A DNA stretch of 64,000 bases from assembly GCA_024703855.1 (NCBI GenBank), contig CP087965.1, forward strand, positions 1,852,001 through 1,916,000, read 5' to 3'. Source of the stretch: Polaromonas sp. P2-4. Lineage in GTDB: Bacteria > Pseudomonadota > Gammaproteobacteria > Burkholderiales > Burkholderiaceae_C. Below, in pieces: positions 53,169 to 62,951 of the stretch (position 1 is its first letter; each line of letters begins with the position of its first letter). Below the pieces are notes generated by a model. It was not told where the DNA came from and did not search any database. It saw only the letters and a list, made by a program, of their open reading frames with translations. The position numbers and the translations under genes are program-made.

Positions 53169-53334
53169 GAAGGCTCCTTCGATTGGTATGGAGCACATCT
53201 TGCCCTGCGCCTAGGTGAACGCAAGCTGAATGGAATCAGAACTCGTATTCGGCCTGAAGTCTGGCTCTGTCGCGTTCTTTAATGTTGGACGTAGTTCTGG
53301 CTGGGATGGACTCCCTTGCTCAGACTGGACGAAT

Positions 53335-53459
53335 CGCCAGCCGTGCGATCCCCCGTTGACGAAGGGCAGGAGATACAGCCCCCCACCGTCGCTCAACCTG
53401 CCGGCACCGGGCTTCAACGCCTCGATGGTCCGGTTGCTCTTGATCAATTCCAAAGCCAT
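53335..53459 (-). pseudogene. N-terminal remnant of a DUF4102 phage-type integrase
   Basis: From an ATG at 53459, the frame reads MALELIKSNRTIEALKPGAG, then RLSDGGGLYLLPFVNGG and SHGWRF, the start of P4-type integrases. It then runs into unrelated sequence with no catalytic domain. It lies on the 3' side of the tRNA-Phe fragment, the classical place for an integrase. Confidence 0.7.
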
Positions 53460-53608
53460 GTTCAACCCTCCTTTCGCGCACGCGTCACTCGTTGACAGAG
53501 TGATGCAGTAACTTTTCTGCAGCAACTTCGATTTTTTCAAGTTACTGCAGGAGTTACTGCAAAAGTGGCTGGTTTGGGCCGGAATTTTTCGGACGTTCCC
53601 GGACAACA

Positions 53609-53643
53609 AAAAAGCCCTAACGCATTGATACGTAGGGCTTTTT
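53609..53643 (-). terminator. Rho-independent terminator downstream of tRNA-Phe
   Basis: The 11-base perfect stem AAAAAGCCCTA / TAGGGCTTTTT has a 13-base loop and a T run on the minus strand. It sits 31 bases past the 3' end of the tRNA fragment, as expected for the original tRNA transcript. Confidence 0.8.
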
Positions 53644-53674
53644 GGACTTCGTGGGACTTCCACGAAAAATTTCA

Positions 53675-53722
53675 TGGTGGCCTGGGGCGGAATCGAACCA
53701 CCGACACAAGGATTTTCAATCC
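53675..53722 (-). tRNA. 3' half of tRNA-Phe(GAA), attachment-site fragment
   Basis: On the minus strand the sequence reads GGATTGAAAATCC (anticodon loop with GAA), then TTGTGTCGG, the T arm GGTTCGATTCC and the acceptor end CCAGGCCACCA. The D arm and 5' acceptor strand are missing: beyond 53725 the sequence is AT-rich and unrelated. It is therefore not a working tRNA but the direct-repeat end (att) left by an element that integrated into tRNA-Phe. The intact copy should lie at the other end of that element. Confidence 0.85.
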
Positions 53723-53904
53723 CCACGTATTACTATTTATCACTGTTGATTGACGTTGATTTTATACATATAAATCAATAGCTTACAACACAAATACTGG
53801 ACAAATAAACAGCCTCAGTATTGATTAGAATATGCCAAAATTCGACAAATCGTCTTACATCCGCCCTTACATCCTGGCCGATGTAAGACTGCAAGGGGTT
53901 CAAC

Positions 53905-55200
53905 ATGGCAAAGATTGCATTCACCGCTGGCCGGGTTTCCGGTTTCAAGTGTCCGGCTGACAAAGCCCAATCATTCCTTTGGGACATGACAGCGCCGGGG
54001 CTTGGGCTGCGTGCAACGCCTGCCGGAAAACCCGCCTACGTGTTCCAGAGCGTGTACCAGGGTAAGGACGTTCGCCTGACCATCGGGAGCCCTAGCGCCT
54101 GGAGCATCCCCGACGCGCAAGCCAAGGCCCGCGAACTGCAACGCCAGGTTGACGAAGGCCGCGACCCGCGAGAAGTGAAGGCCGAAAAGACCGCCGCAGA
54201 TGTTGCCAAGCGCGAAGCCGACAAGCGCCACTGTGCGACCGTAGGTGATGCTTGGGCCGTGTATCTGGCCGAGCGGCGCCCATTCTGGAGCGCCCTGCAC
54301 TACCACGATCACGAAAAGATGGCTCAGGCTGGAGGCGAGGAACGCAAGCGCATGAAAGGTGAATTGACCGTGGCCGGTCCGCTGGCGCACTTCATGCCAA
54401 TGCGCCTGACAGACGTTGCCGCCGCCACTGTTCACGCATGGGCAGAGCAGGAAGCCAGGATCCGTCCCGCCCGTGCCCGTCTGGCCCTGCGCCTGCTGAA
54501 AGCCTTTTTGCGCTGGTGCGCCGCCGAGCCTGATTACAGGGCCGCGACCGATGCGACCGCCGCCAGCGGCAAGAAAACCCGAGAGATGGCCGGTAAATCA
54601 AAGCCAAAAAACGACTGCCTGCAACGCGAACAACTGCCCACATGGTTCGCCCATGTTCGTCAGATTCAAAACCCGGTAATCAGCGCCTACCTGCAATGCC
54701 TGCTGCTGACTGGTGCCCGCCGCGAGGAACTGGCAGGCCTACGCTGGGATGACGTGAATTTCCAGTGGCGCGGAATGACGCTGAAAGACAAGATAGAAGG
54801 CCAGCGGGCAGCGCCCCTGACCCCGTATGTCTCGCACCTGCTGGCCGCCCTGCCCCGCCGCAATGAATGGGTGTTTTCCAGTCCCACAAGCGCATCAGGG
54901 AGGCTTGCAGAGCCCAGCATTGCCCACCGCCAAGCCTGCGCCGCTGCCGGGCTGGAATTGACGCTGCACGGCCTGCGCCGTTCGTTCGCCACTCTGTGCG
55001 AGTGGCTGGACATACCCGGTGGCATCAGCGCGCAGATTCAAGGCCATGCGCCCCAAGGGGTGCGTGAGCAGAAATACATCCGGCGCCCGCTAGACCTGCT
55101 GCGTGTACACCACGAAAAGATAGAGGCGTGGATTTTGGAGCAGGCCGGGATTGTGCTTGATGCCATGGCCGAGCCGGGCAAGTTGCGCACCGTGTCATAA
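53905..55200 (+). CDS. Tyrosine recombinase / integrase
   Basis: The protein has 431 residues, intact. The N-terminal DUF4102-like arm-binding domain has GLGLRATPAGKPAYVFQSVY; the catalytic domain has TGARREELAGLRWDD (first Arg), LHGLRRSFATL (H-x-x-R) and GHAPQGVREQKYIRR (final Tyr). It would insert an element into the adjacent tRNA-Phe. It lies 183 bases from the att fragment and is followed by vapBC. Confidence 0.92.
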   Translation: MAKIAFTAGRVSGFKCPADKAQSFLWDMTAPGLGLRATPAGKPAYVFQSVYQGKDVRLTIGSPSAWSIPDAQAKARELQRQVDEGRDPREVKAEKTAADVAKREADKRHCATVGDAWAVYLAERRPFWSALHYHDHEKMAQAGGEERKRMKGELTVAGPLAHFMPMRLTDVAAATVHAWAEQEARIRPARARLALRLLKAFLRWCAAEPDYRAATDATAASGKKTREMAGKSKPKNDCLQREQLPTWFAHVRQIQNPVISAYLQCLLLTGARREELAGLRWDDVNFQWRGMTLKDKIEGQRAAPLTPYVSHLLAALPRRNEWVFSSPTSASGRLAEPSIAHRQACAAAGLELTLHGLRRSFATLCEWLDIPGGISAQIQGHAPQGVREQKYIRRPLDLLRVHHEKIEAWILEQAGIVLDAMAEPGKLRTVS

Positions 55201-55242
55201 ACGCCTAGAATGTAGACACATCAACGTATATCCACACCTACC

Positions 55243-55491
55243 ATGATGAATCTACAAATTGCCAAATGGGGAAACAGCCTTGCCGTGCGCATCCCTGCTG
55301 ACTATGTGCGCCAAATTGGCGTCAAAGAAGGCGACCAGCTACAAGCCCACCTAGGCGCCGATGGCACACTGAACTTGCGGCCGACGCAGTGGAGCCGCAA
55401 AGCGTTTGCACAGGAGCTGGCCCGTAACAGCGAGGCGCTGCCCTCGGGTACATCGGTGATGGAACAACTGCGCCAAGAGGCACGTTACTGA
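55243..55491 (+). CDS. vapB: VapB/MazE-type AbrB-fold antitoxin
   Basis: The protein has 82 residues. The swapped-hairpin DNA-binding domain reads IAKWGNSLAVRIPADYVRQI, then GVKEGDQL; the C-terminal tail is the toxin-binding part. Two ATG codons are adjacent at the start. Its stop overlaps the toxin start (TGATG). Probably cargo of the integrated element. Confidence 0.9.
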   Translation: MMNLQIAKWGNSLAVRIPADYVRQIGVKEGDQLQAHLGADGTLNLRPTQWSRKAFAQELARNSEALPSGTSVMEQLRQEARY

Positions 55492-55913
55492 TGCTGTATG
55501 TTGATACCAGCGTGCTGGTGGCTCTGTGCACCCATGAGGGCAAGACCGCTGACGTGGTCAAGTGGTATGCCAATTGCACCCAGGAACTGGCATCCGCTGC
55601 GTGGTGCGTCACCGAGTTTGCCAGCGCCATGGGGCTCAAGCAGCGCACCGGGCAGTTGACAGAGGAACAGGCACAAACCGCATGGATGCAGTTTGAACGA
55701 ATGTGTGCCAATGACTTGCAATTGCTGCCGGTGGAAGTCATGACGTTTCACAGGGCGGCCATGTTGACCATGGATGCAGCCGCAGGATTGCGTGCGGGTG
55801 ATGCCTTGCACCTTGCTTGCGCCATGCAAGCCAAGGCTCAAGGGATGGTGACCCTGGATGTCGTGTTGGCCAAGAACGCCAAACGGGTCAAAGTGATGCC
55901 GGTTGCGATTTAG
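55491..55913 (+). CDS. vapC: VapC-type PIN-domain toxin
   Basis: This RNase toxin has 140 residues, intact. Acidic active-site residues are seen in MLYVDTSVLVAL, CVTEFASAMG, LRAGDALHLACAM and VTLDVVLAKN. It is translationally coupled to the antitoxin. The IS3 element begins 12 bases after its stop. Confidence 0.92.
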   Translation: MLYVDTSVLVALCTHEGKTADVVKWYANCTQELASAAWCVTEFASAMGLKQRTGQLTEEQAQTAWMQFERMCANDLQLLPVEVMTFHRAAMLTMDAAAGLRAGDALHLACAMQAKAQGMVTLDVVLAKNAKRVKVMPVAI

Positions 55914-56006
55914 CTGCCCCTGAACTGACCTTGCCCCTGAATTGAGCAGTTCTTAGCCCACGGTTTATGCAGCCTTTTTCCGCTGTGCCGCATACCAGCG
56001 TTGCTC

Positions 56007-56835
56007 CTACTGCATAGGACTGAGGTAACCCAGAGTCGAGTGCAATCGTCTGTGATTGTAAAAGGCCATCCAGTCCAGAACGGCATCCATGGCCTCCCGC
56101 CGGGTAGCGGATTTTCTGCCGTACAAGCTGGCCGTCTTCAGCCGTCCCCAGAAGCTCTCCGTGGGGGCGTTATCCCAGCAGTTTCCCTTCCTGCTCATCG
56201 ATGAGCGCATCTTCCAATCTTGCAATGCATCCTGGAATTCGTGGCTGCAATACTGGCTGCCTCGGTCGCTGTGGAATATCAAGCCAGCGTCTGGACGCCG
56301 ACGAAACCACGCCATGGTCAACGCATCCTTAACCAGACTGGTTTGCATGTGAGGTTTCATGCTCCAGCCCACCACCTGGCGACTGAACAGGTCGATGACT
56401 GCCGCCAGGTACACCCAGCCTTCATCGGTGGCGATATAGGTAATGTCGCCACTCCAGAGCTGGTTGGGCGCCTCAGGGGTGAAACGCCGCTGTACAAGGT
56501 CGGGGGGCCACGGGCAGGTTGTGTTTGCTGTCGGTGGTCACCACAAACTTGCGCTTGGTCCTGGCTCTGAGTCCGTGCTGCTGCATCAGGCGACGCACAC
56601 GCTCCTTTCCCACACGAATACCTCGGGCGAGAAGTTCCTTGTGCATGCACGGCCAGCCGTATTCCTGTTTGACCTCGGCATGGATGGCACGCATGTGGCC
56701 CAACAAGGCCTCGTCGCCATGGCGACCTGGTGGAGCAGATCGGTTCCCATACAGATGGCGTTGCCAGGTGAAGTACCCGCTGGCACTGACTTCCAGCACC
56801 TCACAGGAGATGCTCACCGGATAGCGCTTCCTCAT
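56007..56835 (-). CDS. IS3-family transposase OrfB (frameshift and in-frame stop)
   Basis: The DDE-type catalytic protein is about 276 residues. The start MRKRYPVSISCEVLEVSASG overlaps the orfA stop. A run of six C near 56500 should be five, giving LPVAPDLVQRRFTPEAPNQL and then the DDE core (VIDLFSRQVVGWSM, IFHSDRGSQY, DNAPTESFWGRLK). It stops at TAG after LGYLSPMQ; reading on gives EQRWYAAQRKKAA, the normal family end, so the TAG looks like a nonsense change of a Tyr codon. Confidence 0.88.
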
Positions 56836-57158
56836 TTGGTGAATCCAGGCGTACCTCGCAGTGTGTCCTGCGCGAAGTACGCCGCGGCTTTTTTTGCGAT
56901 GTCGCGCTCCATCCTCAGGCGTGCGACCTCTGCGCGCAGGCGGGCCAACTCCATTTGCTCGGGTGTGACAGCAGCCGGCTTATCTCCTGCGCCACTGATC
57001 TGGCCCTTGGCACTTTGGCGTACCCAGTTGCTCAGGCTGGCCTTGGGGATACCCAGTACCTTGGCCGTGACCGCCATTGACTGCCCCGCCTTGACCTGGC
57101 GAACAGCCTCCAACTTGAATTCCTGCGTGTACTTTCCTCGAACCTGTTTGTCTGACAT
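56832..57158 (-). CDS. IS3-family transposase OrfA
   Basis: The protein has 108 residues, intact. The helix-turn-helix reads YTQEFKLEAVRQVKAGQSMA, then VLGIPKASLSNWVR; the C-terminal leucine-zipper-like stretch is ARLRAEVARLRMERDIAKKA. It makes the DNA-binding partner of OrfB. Confidence 0.92.
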   Translation of the reverse strand: MSDKQVRGKYTQEFKLEAVRQVKAGQSMAVTAKVLGIPKASLSNWVRQSAKGQISGAGDKPAAVTPEQMELARLRAEVARLRMERDIAKKAAAYFAQDTLRGTPGFTK

Positions 57159-57221
57159 TTCTCAACTCCTTGGTCATATTTTGAACACGGCTTAAGAACT
57201 ACAGCTTTCGGGGGCAAGGTC

Positions 57222-57470
57222 AATACCGAGCTGGGTGCTAAGGTGGCTCCACAACGCTTTCGGGATTCTGTCCACCGCATCCAGGGTGCGTCCGCTCATG
57301 CGGATGAACCCCATGTGCATGGCCAAGCCGAACCGGTGAAGCGGTTTTCGCAAAGACCGGATGACCACCAGTTCAGCGGCGCTGTACGAGAAAAAGGTCG
57401 TGAGTTCGAAGTCGTTCAGGCCTGCCGGGATGTCACGCAGTCCCAAGTAGGGTGTTCTCCAATGTTCCAA
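57222..57470 (-). pseudogene. Tn3-family transposase N-terminal remnant (DUF4158)
   Basis: The frame starts MEHWRTPYLGLRDIPAGLND and continues FELTTFFSYSAAELVVIRSL, GFIRMSGRTLDAVDRIPKAL and LSTQLGIDL, the first 80 or so residues of a roughly 1000-residue Tn3 transposase. It ends where the IS3 inverted repeat begins. Confidence 0.82.
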
Positions 57471-57714
57471 CGGGAATCCTTGTTTTTGCGTTTGAGCCGG
57501 GCATTATCAGACGTCCGGTCCGTCGAGGCCAGAAAAGTTACCCGCTGCTGGAAATGGCGTCGATCACATGGAATGTAGGCTCCATGCGGTCTTCCGGAGG
57601 GAGTGGGTCAGAAAATCTAGTATTCATGCGGATCTCAAGAGACCGACCTCTGGGAATCCGCATGGATAGGGGCTTCCGAAACGTCGTAAATCGCACTAAA
57701 AACAAGGGGACCCC

Positions 57715-57891
57715 TTCAAAGGCGGTGAGTTTGCCCTCGGGACTTTCCCGTTGATATTTGGGAGCAATGTCGCCGGGGGTCTTGAGCCATTACTTGACCA
57801 TGTTGCGTGACAACCCGGTGAGCTTTGCAATTGCGATATTGGAGAGTTTGTCGCGCAGTTTCAAGCGCCTGACCTTGCCTATCATGTCCAT
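57715..57891 (-). pseudogene. IS21-family IstA remnant with internal stop
   Basis: From an ATG at 57891 the frame reads MDMIGKVRRLKLRDKLSNIA, then IAKLTGLSRNMVK, a TAA stop, then WLKTPGDIAPKYQRESPEGK and LTAFE. This is the N-terminal helix-turn-helix of IstA; the stop replaces a Lys or Arg codon and the homology ends near 57715. In 57471-57714 I see only short unassigned open frames, for example one starting MNTRFSDPLPPEDRMEPTFH on the minus strand. Confidence 0.7.
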
Positions 57892-58025
57892 GGTGATCAC
57901 CTTTTGAATCCTACTGAAAAATTCAGCAGATCAGGGGAACACCTTGGTCAATTTTCGGTCGGCGGCAACACCCCAACATCACGGCGCGCGTCATGGCTTG
58001 AACTCTACAGGGCATCAAAACATAT

Positions 58026-58040
58026 TTCTACAATGTAGAA
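58026..58040. promoter_or_regulatory. Palindrome upstream of the CoA-transferase operon
   Basis: TTCTACAATGTAGAA is a perfect seven-base inverted repeat around one central base, lying in AT-rich DNA 140 bases before the first gene. It is a plausible operator for a dimeric repressor or activator. No regulator gene lies beside it in the window. Confidence 0.45.
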
Positions 58041-58180
58041 CATTTGTTATTGTTAATGGAACTTGATAGGATATGTTCAACGCCAGAATTTTCTGGACTC
58101 TCGCAAATGAGTCGCTGACAACATCAGGATCAAGTCACTGCAAACGTGCTCCGTGAAGGCCCCATTCCAAAATCCATCCT

Positions 58181-59370
58181 ATGACCCATACCATCCCAAC
58201 CACATTGCCGCTTGCGGGTGTCCACGTCGTTGAGTTCTGCTCAACGGCGGCCGGACCGTTTTCCGCCATGCTCCTCGCCGACATGGGCGCCAACGTCATC
58301 AAGGTGGAGCCCCCGCCGGCGACGGCCTGCGCCAGTGGCCACCGCTGAACAATGGCTACAGTGAGAACTTCGCTTCGCTGAACCGGAACAAGCGTTCGGT
58401 CGTGCTCGACCTCAAGTCGCCGGCCGACCTGGAGGTGGCCCGCGGGCTGATCCTGGACGCGGACATCGTCATCGAAAACAACCGGCCCGGCGTCATGGAC
58501 CGACTCGGTCTGGGTTATTCGAGTTTTGCCGAGGTCCGGCCGAAATTGTTGTACTGCTCGATCTCGGCCTATGGCCAGAGCGGGCCGCGCGCTGGCGAGG
58601 GCGGCTTCGACCTCACCATCCAGGCTTCCGCCGGTGTCATGAGCGTCACCGGCGAGCCCGATGGGGCGCCGGTCAAATGCGGCGTGCCTGTGTCAGATTT
58701 TGCTTCCGGGCTGTACGCGGCATTTTCGATTGCCGCGTCGCTGGCCCATGTGCGCGCTGGTGGCCGCGGCGCCCACATCGACGTGCCCATGTTCGGCTGC
58801 ACCTTGGGCATTGCCGCACTGCAGACCAGTGAGTATTTCGGCAACGGCCGCAGCCCGGGCAAGCTCGGCTCGGCCCATCCGCGCAATGCGCCTTATGAGG
58901 CCTTCCAGGCGGGCGACGGCTATTTCGCGATTGCCGCCGGCAACCACAAGCTCTGGCTCGATGTGTGCCGTGTCGTCGACCTGCCGCAACTCGTGGGCGA
59001 TCCACGCTTTGTCAGCACCACCGAGCGGGCCGCCAATCAGGTCGCGCTCAAGGAGATTCTGGAAACCGTCTTCGTCAAGCAGCCGGTCGAACACTGGATT
59101 GCCGCCTTCAACGCCGCCGGGGTACCGCACGCACGCATCAACGACTACGCCGCGGCGCTGGCCGATCCGCAAACCGAGCATATGAACTGGGTCCAGCCCA
59201 TCGAGTTACCCGGGGGCCAGAAAACCAAAACCTTCGCGTCGCCGATCCGTCTCAATGGCCAGGGCTTCGTGGTGCGCCTGCCTCCCCCGGCATTGGGGCA
59301 GCACACGGAAGAAATCAAACGCCACTACGCTGCCTCGACCACTGCAACCGCAACTGAGGCCGAGGAGTGA
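58181..59370 (+). CDS. Class III (CaiB/BaiF) CoA-transferase (one frameshift)
   Basis: The enzyme is about 396 residues and moves CoA between carboxylic acids. It starts MTHTIPTTLPLAGVHVVEFC with SAMLLADMGANVIKVEPP. A run of five C near 58313 should be six, restoring PAGDGLRQWPPLNNGYSENF. Then ENNRPGVMDRLGLGY, where the Asp at the usual active-site position follows GVM, and YCSISAYGQSGPRAGEGGFD. It is the first gene of the operon and ends two bases before the dioxygenase start. The succinyl-CoA:3-sulfinopropionate CoA-transferase of Variovorax belongs to this class. Confidence 0.9.
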
Positions 59371-59372
59371 CC

Positions 59373-59960
59373 ATGTCAACCCGCCTGCTTGATTTTGTGA
59401 CCGCGATGACGCGGCTGTGCGACGCATCGCCCGCCGACGAGGCGCTGCTGCTCGAGCGCGCCGCGCCACTGATGCGTGCCTTGGTGGCTCAGGACGACTG
59501 GTTGCCCAGCGCCATGGCCGTGCCGCACCCGCAGCACTACCAGCAGCACCTTCTGTATGGTGATCCGCTCGACCGGTTCTCGCTCGTCAGTTTCGTCTGG
59601 GGCCCTGGGCAAAAGACACCGATTCACGACCACACGGTGTGGGGCGTCATCGCCATGCTGCGCGGGGCAGAGTGCGGCCAACGGTACGAGCGCACTCCTG
59701 CAGGAGCGCTCGCTGTCGTCGGCGAAGAGGCGTGGCTTGCGCCGGGCGAACTCGAAGTCGTCTCGCCCACGCTCGGGGACATCCACCAGGTACGCAATGC
59801 GTTTGACGACCGGGTCTCGATCAGCATTCACCTGTACGGTGGCAACATCGGCCGCATCTCGCGCCATGTGTTCATGCCCGACACCGGGGCCGTAAAGGAT
59901 TTCGTCTCGGGCTACTCCAACGCCCTGACGCCCAATCTCTGGGCTGGGGAGCAGGCATGA
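59373..59960 (+). CDS. Cupin thiol dioxygenase, Gln-type (3-mercaptopropionate dioxygenase-like)
   Basis: The protein has 195 residues, intact. The iron-binding 3-His set is visible: PIHDHTVWGVIAMLRGAE (two His) and GDIHQVRNAF (third His). The stretch SFVWGPGQKTPIHDH carries Gln where cysteine dioxygenases of the Arg type have Arg. From what is known of the family this points to 3-mercaptopropionate or a similar thiol, oxidised with O2 to the sulfinate. It is coupled to the next gene by an ATGA overlap. The ATG at 59373 follows the upstream stop directly. Confidence 0.88.
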   Translation: MSTRLLDFVTAMTRLCDASPADEALLLERAAPLMRALVAQDDWLPSAMAVPHPQHYQQHLLYGDPLDRFSLVSFVWGPGQKTPIHDHTVWGVIAMLRGAECGQRYERTPAGALAVVGEEAWLAPGELEVVSPTLGDIHQVRNAFDDRVSISIHLYGGNIGRISRHVFMPDTGAVKDFVSGYSNALTPNLWAGEQA

Positions 59961-60731
59961 ACGGAGATATCGCGACGCCCTCATCCAGCCTGCACCTCTC
60001 GCACGACAACGACGTGATGCACGCTGTTCTGAATCGCACCGACAAGGGCAACGCCCTCTCGGCCGACCTGGTTGCCGCTTTCGCCGCCGCAGTGCAGCAA
60101 GCCCAAGAAACAGAAGTACGCCTGCTGGTGATCTCGGGCACAGGCAAGCATTTCTGCACCTGGATTTGACCTGTCGGCGCTGGACCAGGAAAGCGACGAC
60201 AGTCTGCTGGCGCGATTCACGCGCGTGGAGCTCTTGCTGCAGGCGATTCACGCCGCACCGTTCGCAACCCTGGCGCTGGCCCATGGCCGCACCATGGGTG
60301 CGGGCGCGGATCTGTTTTGCACCTGCACAGAGCGCTGGATTGTGGACGACGCCACTTTTGCTTTTCCCGGCACCGCGTTCGGCCTGGTACTGGGCACGGC
60401 CCGGCTGGCCGACACGGTCGGTGCCGCACAGGCACGCGAATGGGTCGAAAGCGGTGCGCTGATTGACAGTCGCAGCGCGCTGGCTGCCGGCCTGGCCACC
60501 CGCCAGCTTACGACAGGCGAACTCGATGCCGCACTCGCCGAGCGCATCGCCCGCGCACGTCGGCTGGATGCTCCGACCCAACACGGCATTCATCAGGCGA
60601 TCGATAGCGCGCGCCGCGGACGTGGCGATGCGGGCGATGCCCGGGATCTTGTGCGGCTGGTCCAATCGGCCGCCCGTCCTGGCCTCAAAACACGCATTGC
60701 GGCCTATCGCGCAGACCAGGCGCGGAAATAG
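59957..60731 (+). CDS. Enoyl-CoA hydratase/isomerase family protein (one frameshift)
   Basis: The protein is about 257 residues of the crotonase fold. The N-terminus is MNGDIATPSSSLHLSHDNDV, then HAVLNRTDKGNALSADLV. The frame breaks near 60160, where dropping one T gives HFCTGFDLSALDQES. The oxyanion-hole segment is LALAHGRTMGAGADLFCTC; no standard pair of catalytic Glu residues is obvious in it. It is the third gene of the CoA-acid operon. Confidence 0.85.
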
Positions 60732-60779
60732 GTATTCATTTTGTTGCAGGCTTTTCCCCAGTTAAAGGATTGATTCATC

Positions 60780-62906
60780 GTGACTGCTATCGTTTCACCC
60801 CACTCGCTCAAAACCTTGCTCAATCCACGCTCCGTTGCCGTCATTGGCGCCTCAGAAGATCAAACGAAGTTCGGCGGCCGTTTATACAAGACGCTGCTGC
60901 AGCATCGCTACGACGGGGTGGTCTACCCGATCAACCCGACTCGCGATTCGCTGTTCGGCATCAAGACCTTTGCCAGCATCGATGCGACTCCCACGCCGCC
61001 TGACATGGCGATCATGGCCCTGCCGCAATCAAAGGTGAAAGGCGAGATCAGTGCCTGCGCTGCACGCGGCGTCAAGGCCGCCATCATCATCACCTCGAAA
61101 TTTTCCGACGCCGGCCCCGAAGGACTTGCGCTCGAGCGCGAAGTGGTCGCTGCGGCGGCCGAACACGGCATGCGCCTGATCGGGCCGAACTGCCTGGGAC
61201 TCATCAGCCCGGCCAATAAGCTCGTGCTGTGCTCGTCGCCGGCCGTCAACGTCGAACGCCTGATTGAAGCGCCGATCGGCTTTATCAGCCAGAGCGGCGC
61301 CTTGATGGGCACCTTGTTCGACCGCTCCTATGGCATGGGCATCGGTTTCTCGCACTGCGTCTCGGTCGGCAACCAGGCCGATCTCGAGCTGGCTGATTTC
61401 ATCGAGTTTCTGATCGAGGACGACAAGACCGAAGTGATCTGCAGCTACGTCGAAGGCATCAAGTCGCCGCAACGCTTCGTTGAACTCGCGCGGCGCGCGC
61501 GCTGCCGGCAAGCCATGGCTCATGGTCAAGGCGGGCGCCACGGCCGATGGCAGCCGTGCCGCTTACTCCCATACGGCCAGCCTGGCGGGCAACTTCGAGG
61601 CGCTAAAGGCGGTCTGCGAACGCGAAAACGTCATCATGCTCGACGACCCGCTGAACATGCTGATCCTTGCCAAGGCCATGGTGCGTTATCCGAAGCGCAC
61701 CATGCGTAACGTCGCGGTCATCACGACCTCGGGTGGCGGTGGTGCGATCTCGGCCGACCGCCTGTCACAGGCTGGCATCCCGTTGTCGCAATTCACGCCG
61801 ACCACGCGCGAGACCCTGGCCATCCATTACTCGGAAGGTCAAGCCTCGAACCCGATCGATGTGGGGGGCGCAAGCACGAGGGCACGGACGAGCTTGGCGT
61901 GGTCACGGCCGAAGCCGTGCTGGCCGACGCCAACACCGATCTCGCGCTGATGGTGCTGACCACGGCGCCCGATGTCCCAGGGCTCACAAAACAGCTCGCC
62001 GACGGCGCCGAAAAGGAGCGCTCGGGCGGCAAGCCGACCTTTTACGTCATGCTGCCGGGCCGCGTCGCCGAACCTGCACGCCGCATGCTGGTGGAGCGTG
62101 GCCTGCCCTACGTCGACACGCTGGCCGAGGCCGTGAGCGTGCTCCGCGGCTGGAAGGACTGGTCCGACTACTGCGAGCCAGAGGCAGCGCAGCGACCAAC
62201 CTCGCGTTACAGCTTCACCGCTCCGGCCCCGGGCACCCTCGGTGAGGCCGAGGCCAAGGCGCTGCTTGCTGCCGCCGGGTTGCCGGTCAACCGCGGCGTG
62301 GTGGTGCGCAGCGTCGACGAGGCCGTCGCGCAGAGTACCGAGGTCGGATTTCCGCTGGTTCTCAAGGTTGTCTCACCCGACATCGCCCACAAGTCGGACG
62401 TCGGCGGCGTGGCGCTGAACATCGCCGACACGGCCGATTTGCGCGCCCGCCTGACTCGGATGCAGGCCCGCATCGCGATGGCCGCACCCCAGGCCCGGAT
62501 CGACGGTTTTTCGCTGCAAGCGCAGGAGGGCGGCGAACTTGAGCTGATCGTCGGCGCGCGCCACGATGCGCAGTTTGGCGCCCAGGTCATCGTGGGCGCG
62601 GGCGGCGTGCTGGTCGAGCTGTTCAAGGACGTGGCCGTATGTGCCGGCACCGGTGGACGCCGCCAGTGCCCGCGCCGCACTCGATCGGCTCAAGGTCGCG
62701 CCGTTGCTGCGCGCGTTCCGGGGCCGTGGCGCGCCTCGATGCGGAGGCGGTGGTCGACACCATCGTGCGGCTCGGCTGGCTCGCGCACGACCTCGCGCAT
62801 GCGGCACCCGGCCAGGACTTCGAAATCGAGGTCAACCCGCTGAAGGTTCGCCTGCAGGGGCAAGGTGCAGTGGCGGTCGATGCGCGCGCGCATCGGCAGC
62901 GCCTGA
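60780..62906 (+). CDS. ADP-forming acyl-CoA synthetase (acetate-CoA ligase family; five frameshifts)
   Basis: The enzyme is about 708 residues and links an organic acid to CoA using ATP, giving ADP. The CoA-binding domain starts LLNPRSVAVIGASEDQTKFG; a succinyl-CoA-synthetase-like flavodoxin domain has GFISQSGALMGTLFDRSYGM; the C-terminal ATP-grasp has PLVLKVVSPDIAHKSDVGGV and FEIEVNPLKVR. Breaks lie near 61498, 61872, 62638, 62722 and 62888, most in GC-rich runs. The start is GTG at 60780. It may activate the dioxygenase product or a related acid. Confidence 0.87.
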
Positions 62907-62951
62907 ATACTCAGACATACGGATTCCCCAACACAGACACAGGAGCAACAC

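Larger units (their letters stand above)
55926..57222 (-). mobile_element. IS3-family insertion sequence
   Basis: The element is about 1.3 kb with imperfect terminal inverted repeats. The left end begins TGACCTTGCCCCTGAA and includes AGTTCTTAG; the right end, reverse-complemented, begins TGACCTTGCCCCCGAA and includes AGTTCTTAA. It holds orfA and orfB on the minus strand. No clear target duplication is seen. Its right end abuts, and probably truncates, a Tn3-type transposase remnant. Confidence 0.88.

Noticed and set aside
53675..53750. Complete tRNA-Phe gene
   Set aside because: The D arm and 5' acceptor strand are absent; only the 3' half fits.
57452..57754. Plus-strand 100-codon open frame in the IS debris
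   Set aside because: No recognisable domain, and it overlaps transposase remnants on the other strand.
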